A DNA stretch of 64,000 bases, taken from assembly GCF_026230105.1 (NCBI RefSeq), contig NC_079480.1:17836488-17900487 (forward strand). Reading direction: 5' to 3'. The position numbers were made by a program, and so were the translations under genes. Shown in pieces: positions 45,701 through 51,700 of the stretch. Within the stretch, counting starts at the first letter, position 1; each line of letters opens with the position of its first letter. The DNA comes from Diorhabda sublineata. Its lineage: Eukaryota; Arthropoda; Insecta; Coleoptera; Chrysomelidae. The notes under the pieces were generated by a model. That model was given only the letters and a program-made list of their open reading frames with translations, made no database searches and was not told the DNA's origin.

Positions 45701-48700
45701 TCAGAAACTTGGGATATATCAAGGAAGGGTGCAGAATACTATCTTCTGACTTCAACATCTCCATTAATTTGATCATGGACTTCCTCTATCGTCACATGCA
45801 TATCTAACACAATTAATTGGTTTGCTTTCCAATCGTTTGAGTTCTTTTTGACAAATTAATGTGCTTCCACACAGCCTAAGGTTTTTATCTTAAAAAACTA
45901 TCATAAATGTGACACAAATAGAAAATCTGTGAACACCATGGTATAGATTTTTTTACAATCTCTCATAAAATTCATAATTAAACTACAAATTCGATGATCC
46001 TATTTTGTCCAATCGTGTATACTTACTAAAAACCTCACGTGTCAAGTTGCTCAAATTTTTGAGACGCTTTTTATTTGGTTCATGGATTCACTCTATTAAT
46101 AAAAATCTAGCTTGATTTGAATCGATCTGCATTAGTAGAATATTATAGCTATATCTTCTCAAGGGTGTGGTATTACCCAACACTCCCCTATTCGATTTCT
46201 GAGTGAGTACTTACCATTCAACTTTTATGACTTACCAGATTCTTCGATTCCGAGTCGTTCCATTAGCCATTCAATTAGGTCATACCCTGAAAAAAGAGAA
46301 TAGATCGATCGATATCTTGAAATGAGTACATTGTGTTTTTAATTGAATATTCTCGACAAAAAACACAATAGTGACACATTCAAATGAATAGTAAAATTTA
46401 AATATGATTGACAAACATAGTTTAAACAAAAAACACGCTTTCAAAGCACATCAAACTAAAAAGTTGAAAATAATTTTTAGAATAAGGACTAAAACGCTTC
46501 TAGGTTTTTTCACAATATTACTATTATTTCTTATATTAGGGTTTAAGGCTTTATAAGCGTGTTTGTTCGTTTTTTAAAACTATGACTTTTCAGTTCTATT
46601 ATTTTATTTTATAATTTTTTTCTATAAGTTCTAGTATTGTAAATCACTAGCAAAGGGCGCAGGGATGTGTAACTCTTCTCGAAAACCATAATAACATTGA
46701 AGGTGTTAAATTTTGAAGTAATATTAATGCAGGTGATAAAGTCAAAATTAAACAGATGACATACAGTTGTGAAATTCAATTCGATGTGAAAAGAAAATTC
46801 GCAATGATAATTTCTAAAAAAAAGTTTGCCTCAAAATAATTTTTTTTATAGCGTGATCGGGATTTGAGCCTGTGACCGGCGAAACCGAAGGTTGACGCCT
46901 TAGCGCGCACGGCTAATGAACGCAATTGAAGTAGTGGGATATACTACCAGTAATAAGCCTCAACAAGCTCAAAAACAAACAAACATAAATACAGGTAAAG
47001 CTAATAAAAGCGTGTTTAAAAACTAAGCTGAATATACAGCAGGACCCGAACTCCGAAAATTCACCCCCAGTTCGAATTATAACACAGAAAATCTATATTT
47101 TCTGTGTTCTATATTGAGTGACAAATTAGAAGCGTTGTCTTGTAATTTACGTAAAAATATTTTTTCTGACAAAAATATATCAGCGCATGCAAGACAAGTA
47201 TATAAGGCAGACACCCCGCTCGATATGGAAACGGTTCAATTTCATTTAGATCATCATAGTTCAGTAAGAAGCCGTCAACTTCAGCCTCAGAAAAGCTTCT
47301 ATCAACTTAAGAAACTAAAGGAATCTTATCTTCGAATTCAAATTCATCGTCTGTATATTTTTCGATGTTTGATTGAGACCATAAAGGAGTCTAAAATAAA
47401 ATTAGATTCGCATTTAACTTATGCAACTTCCCAGCATAATAAAACAGCTTCTGTCATAGTGGTCTTTTTAAAGACATCGGATACCAATTTCTGTTGTTCC
47501 TTAAGCAGAAGTTTTTTCTTATAATTCACCCTATATGTTTTGAATATGTTTTGGTCTATTGACTGAATGACAACTGTACAATTAGGAAGCATGTATTTAT
47601 CTGTGAAATTTCAATGAATGGATTGCAGGTTTCCATCAAACGGATGTTCCCGAGTATTATCGAGCGGTAGGTTCAGCGTAGATAAGAATTTCTTCACTTC
47701 AGGGATGAAGTATTCTACAAGCCACTCTAGAAATATATGTCTTTTCACCTATACACGTGGCTTTTGTCCATCCCAGAAATATTTGCACAGGGCATGAAAG
47801 TCATTCTTTCTAGGGAACCTGGAGCCCTAACTTTTGAATCAGACTTTTGTCTGGTATTGTTTTTTTATACAATCCAGATTCATACGCAATACAGATTTGA
47901 TCTGCGGATGAATCTTTCTCTTTGATAACGAGAAAGATATAATTGGATTTGTTCTAGAATGGTTTTACGGCGCCCGTGTTTTTGTTATACAACTTCTCAT
48001 CGGTTATTTTCAGTTGACGTATTCCGTGTTTTTTTTATTTTCTAAAAAACCTTCACTGGTAAAAAATTCTCTTTAACCAAGTATTTCGCCTTCTCCATCA
48101 AAATATCACCTGATAAAGGAAAGTTTCTCGTCGCTATTCTATAAACCATGTGAACATCTTCGAGTTATGTATGAGTTTTTAATGTCTTTTGAGCACCTGG
48201 ACCCTTTTCATCTCTTATATTATAAGATCGTATCTGCTCTTCATTCTTCATAATATCAAAATGGTAGAGTGGCCAGCATCATATATCTGCACAAAAGAAC
48301 TAGAAGGAATATCTTTTTTGATTTGATCCAAAATCTCACATTGTTAAGAAATAGTCAGGAGAAGGTGTTTCCTTTCATTCGAAGTCGAAGCCATGATGTA
48401 AAAACAAAAATAAAATGCTTATAATATCTACTCGACCTTCGGTAAGTAACTGGCGTGATAAAAGTGAAAAAGCAAGCGGTGGGGCGTTTGGATTACAGAG
48501 ATGTTCGCATTAGAAGTGGTTCAGATTGAAGAAGTCCTGCTGGAGATGGAATGAAATCGATAATAGTTGTATTAGATGATATGGGTAAAAAATACAATTT
48601 TTGATGTCTTGAACCAATCAGAACTAGGTAATTTTTTACTAGAAAAAAATCATACTAGTATACAAATATAGTGTAAAGACCTTAAAGGATTCCGTATTTT

Positions 48701-51700
48701 GTCACGTTCTTGTTAGATAGAAAGAATGAAAATCAACATTAAAAACAAAAGAAACTCAATTGTGCCACCAAATAGTTTGTCATTTTTTTAATATCCTTCA
48801 ACGCATCAAGCGAATATTTGTGTGCTATAGTACATTTATCCCAGATGATAATTTTACAATGCTTCAGCACTGTGGCCATGGATGATTTTTTTTATGTTGC
48901 TCACTACGTTAGGGTTATTTTGAATATTTAGTGGTAACATATTGAATGAGCTGTTCTGTGTCCATCCAATAAAGTTGCTGCAATGCCCGATGGTGCAACA
49001 GCCAATGTGATGTATTTCGGCGAGAATTAGCGAAATAAGGAAGGTTTTGTCAGTTCCTGTTGAGCCTAACATTTAATTGAGAGTAAGTTATTACCGCCAG
49101 TGATAATTGATCAGTTATCGAACGGGATGAAAAATGATTAAATTACTAAAATGACTGTTTCAAAATAGGGGTTGGTGATAGAAAAGTGAAAATTTGGGGT
49201 TATATCTATTTTTTAATGGCACATTATAAATTTTTGTTCTCTTCTTTTATTTAAGTTTAACGTGCCTCGACAGCGCTGGTCATTGGCGCACAAAAACAAT
49301 CATAAGATACATAAGTTAAATAGAGGACTGTTACAAAATCTATTACAATGCATAAATTGAATTATATTTTATTATACAGCTTGGTGGCTTTAAGAAACTC
49401 CACGATTTACCTCATTTCCGTCGGGCAGCTAAGCGTCTCTCTGATGTTGGTTTTCATATCAAACTGTTGATATGCAGTAGAGTATTTTCTACCGTCGGTG
49501 AGTATGTAATTAACAGTCACAAGAGCCTGACAACTTTGGTTTGGTGATTAAAAATTGAAATTTTGTCCAAAAAATAAAAATTTAATGTTAGGGGTGGACA
49601 ACTCTTATCACTTAAGGGTACGAAAAGTAGATAGTAGCCGATTCTCAGACCTACTGAATATGCTTATGAAATTTGATAAAAATCCGTCAAGCCGTTTCGG
49701 AGTAGTATGGTAACTAACATTGTAACACGAGAATTTCATATATAAGATGTAACTCGAAAAGTTCTTATAATATACTAAAGTCTTTTGAATGTACAAAAAC
49801 ATCCACGAACTTGCAGACTGTAAATAATGAAAATATTCGTCCTCAATTGCCACATTACACGGAGAGCTTAGTTATGAAAATAATTATTTTGAGATAATTG
49901 CAGTAGACTTCAATAAAGTAGCTGCTTCTTAATTTGATTTTTCTTATTAGCACCTATACTACTTTTGAAAAACTGATTGTTGAATTATATGAACAAATCT
50001 AACAAATAAAAAAAATTATCACGTCTCCGTTCATTATTATATCCCTTATACAAAATCTAAACATTTTTTTCTCTCTTTCCCTCATTTGATAGAAATATAA
50101 ATTGAGAATCGATTTATTGCAATATTCATTCAGATTGAATTTCATAACAAAAGAGACTCAATTTCTAGTGGAAAAAACTCGATAAATTGGAAGAATAGAT
50201 ACGTCTAACTGACTCTATAAAACTTATGTTCCAAAGTAAACAAGAGTTCAAACTTCCTCCCAGTGTGCTTGCATTTCCAATATTACAATCAATAAAAAAA
50301 CGTCTCTCACTATAAGAGATTGTGATTTGAAATATATTCTATACTTCAAATATTTACTTTTTCCTTGAAAATAGTCAATTATTATTTCCAATTATGACTT
50401 TTACTAATAATATATACCATCTGTCCTAATTTGTATATATTTCCAGTTATTCAATTCAATATTTTTCTATAAGTTTCTTATATTTAATTATCTTATAATT
50501 GGTGGTAAGTAGAAGGGATAGAAATAATTTTATACCCTCAATGATATACAATGACTAAACTTTTGGAATCCGTGATCTACTCCACATTTAAAAAATCGAA
50601 AGCTGCCTATCAATAGCAGAGTAAATTACAATTTTTCTAAAGATAATTGATCCATATCAATATTTACAATTTTACTAAAATGATAGAAGTATTCGAATAT
50701 CAAAAATTGAACATCCTATTCACTTCGCGGGGAATACTTAAGATATCCGGATCTATCTATGTCTGTATAAAACAGATGGAAAAGTTAAGTTGAAACTTCT
50801 TGAACCGTTAGTGATATTGATACTTAATAGAGTATTCTCATCACCACTGAAGTCCACTTTTAGTTTCTGAAGACGAAACTTGGTTATTGAAACACGCGTC
50901 AGACAGTGTGATTGTAAGTGTTGGTGTAGTGGTAGAGTAAAGCACCTGTCAATACATATTATGACACTGCTAGTTACATATCCTGAAGGTGCAATAGAAG
51001 CTGGAATTGAAGGTATTAGAAAAAATATTTCTTAAGAGATCCTCTGTGTTCTCTAGCATAGCTTCTCAAAGGAACAAAGACGGAAGAAAATTGAAAATTC
51101 GTAAAAAAAAGTCATATTTTATACATCAGTATGAAATTTTTTCCACCATTCGTAGTTGCAGATTTCAATTTTGTCGTTGAATAGAGCCATCTTCGAGCTG
51201 AACGGTACGGTCAATCGGCATAACTGTACTGGAACGACCAGAATCCTCAGGTATTCTTTGAAGAATTGAACCAGCTTGGGGTGAGTTTGCGGTCAGATAT
51301 TCATGTAGATTTCGTACTATTTTGAGCGTCCCGTGACGGGACAAGGTATCTAGAAATGCTCGAAAATTTACGTGGACAAATGGACAACGATCCAAAACTC
51401 GCGAACATCCGTTATTTCATGCAAGATGGAGCTTCGCCGCAGTGCGCATTGTATATGCGGAAGTACCTCAATGTTTATTTTGAGGAATGGATAGGCAGAC
51501 GAGGATTCGTTGTGTGGCCCGCACGGTCATGTGACCTGTCACTCTGTGATTTCTTCCTGTGGGACCTTTTCAAAGACTGCATTTTTGGACCTCGTATCCT
51601 CCCCGACCTCTGAACTTCAATCGAATAACAATTTGAAATTCTTCGCGGGCAGCTTAACATGCTTAGCCGGACGTTCTCCATTGAGAACTGTTGTTGTAAG

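Noticed and set aside
47114..47524. 136-codon plus-strand ORF
   Set aside because: It lies antisense to the jerky/Tigger remnant, whose minus-strand motifs (EYFIPEVKKFL, IQSIDQN) explain the region. The plus frame has no motif.
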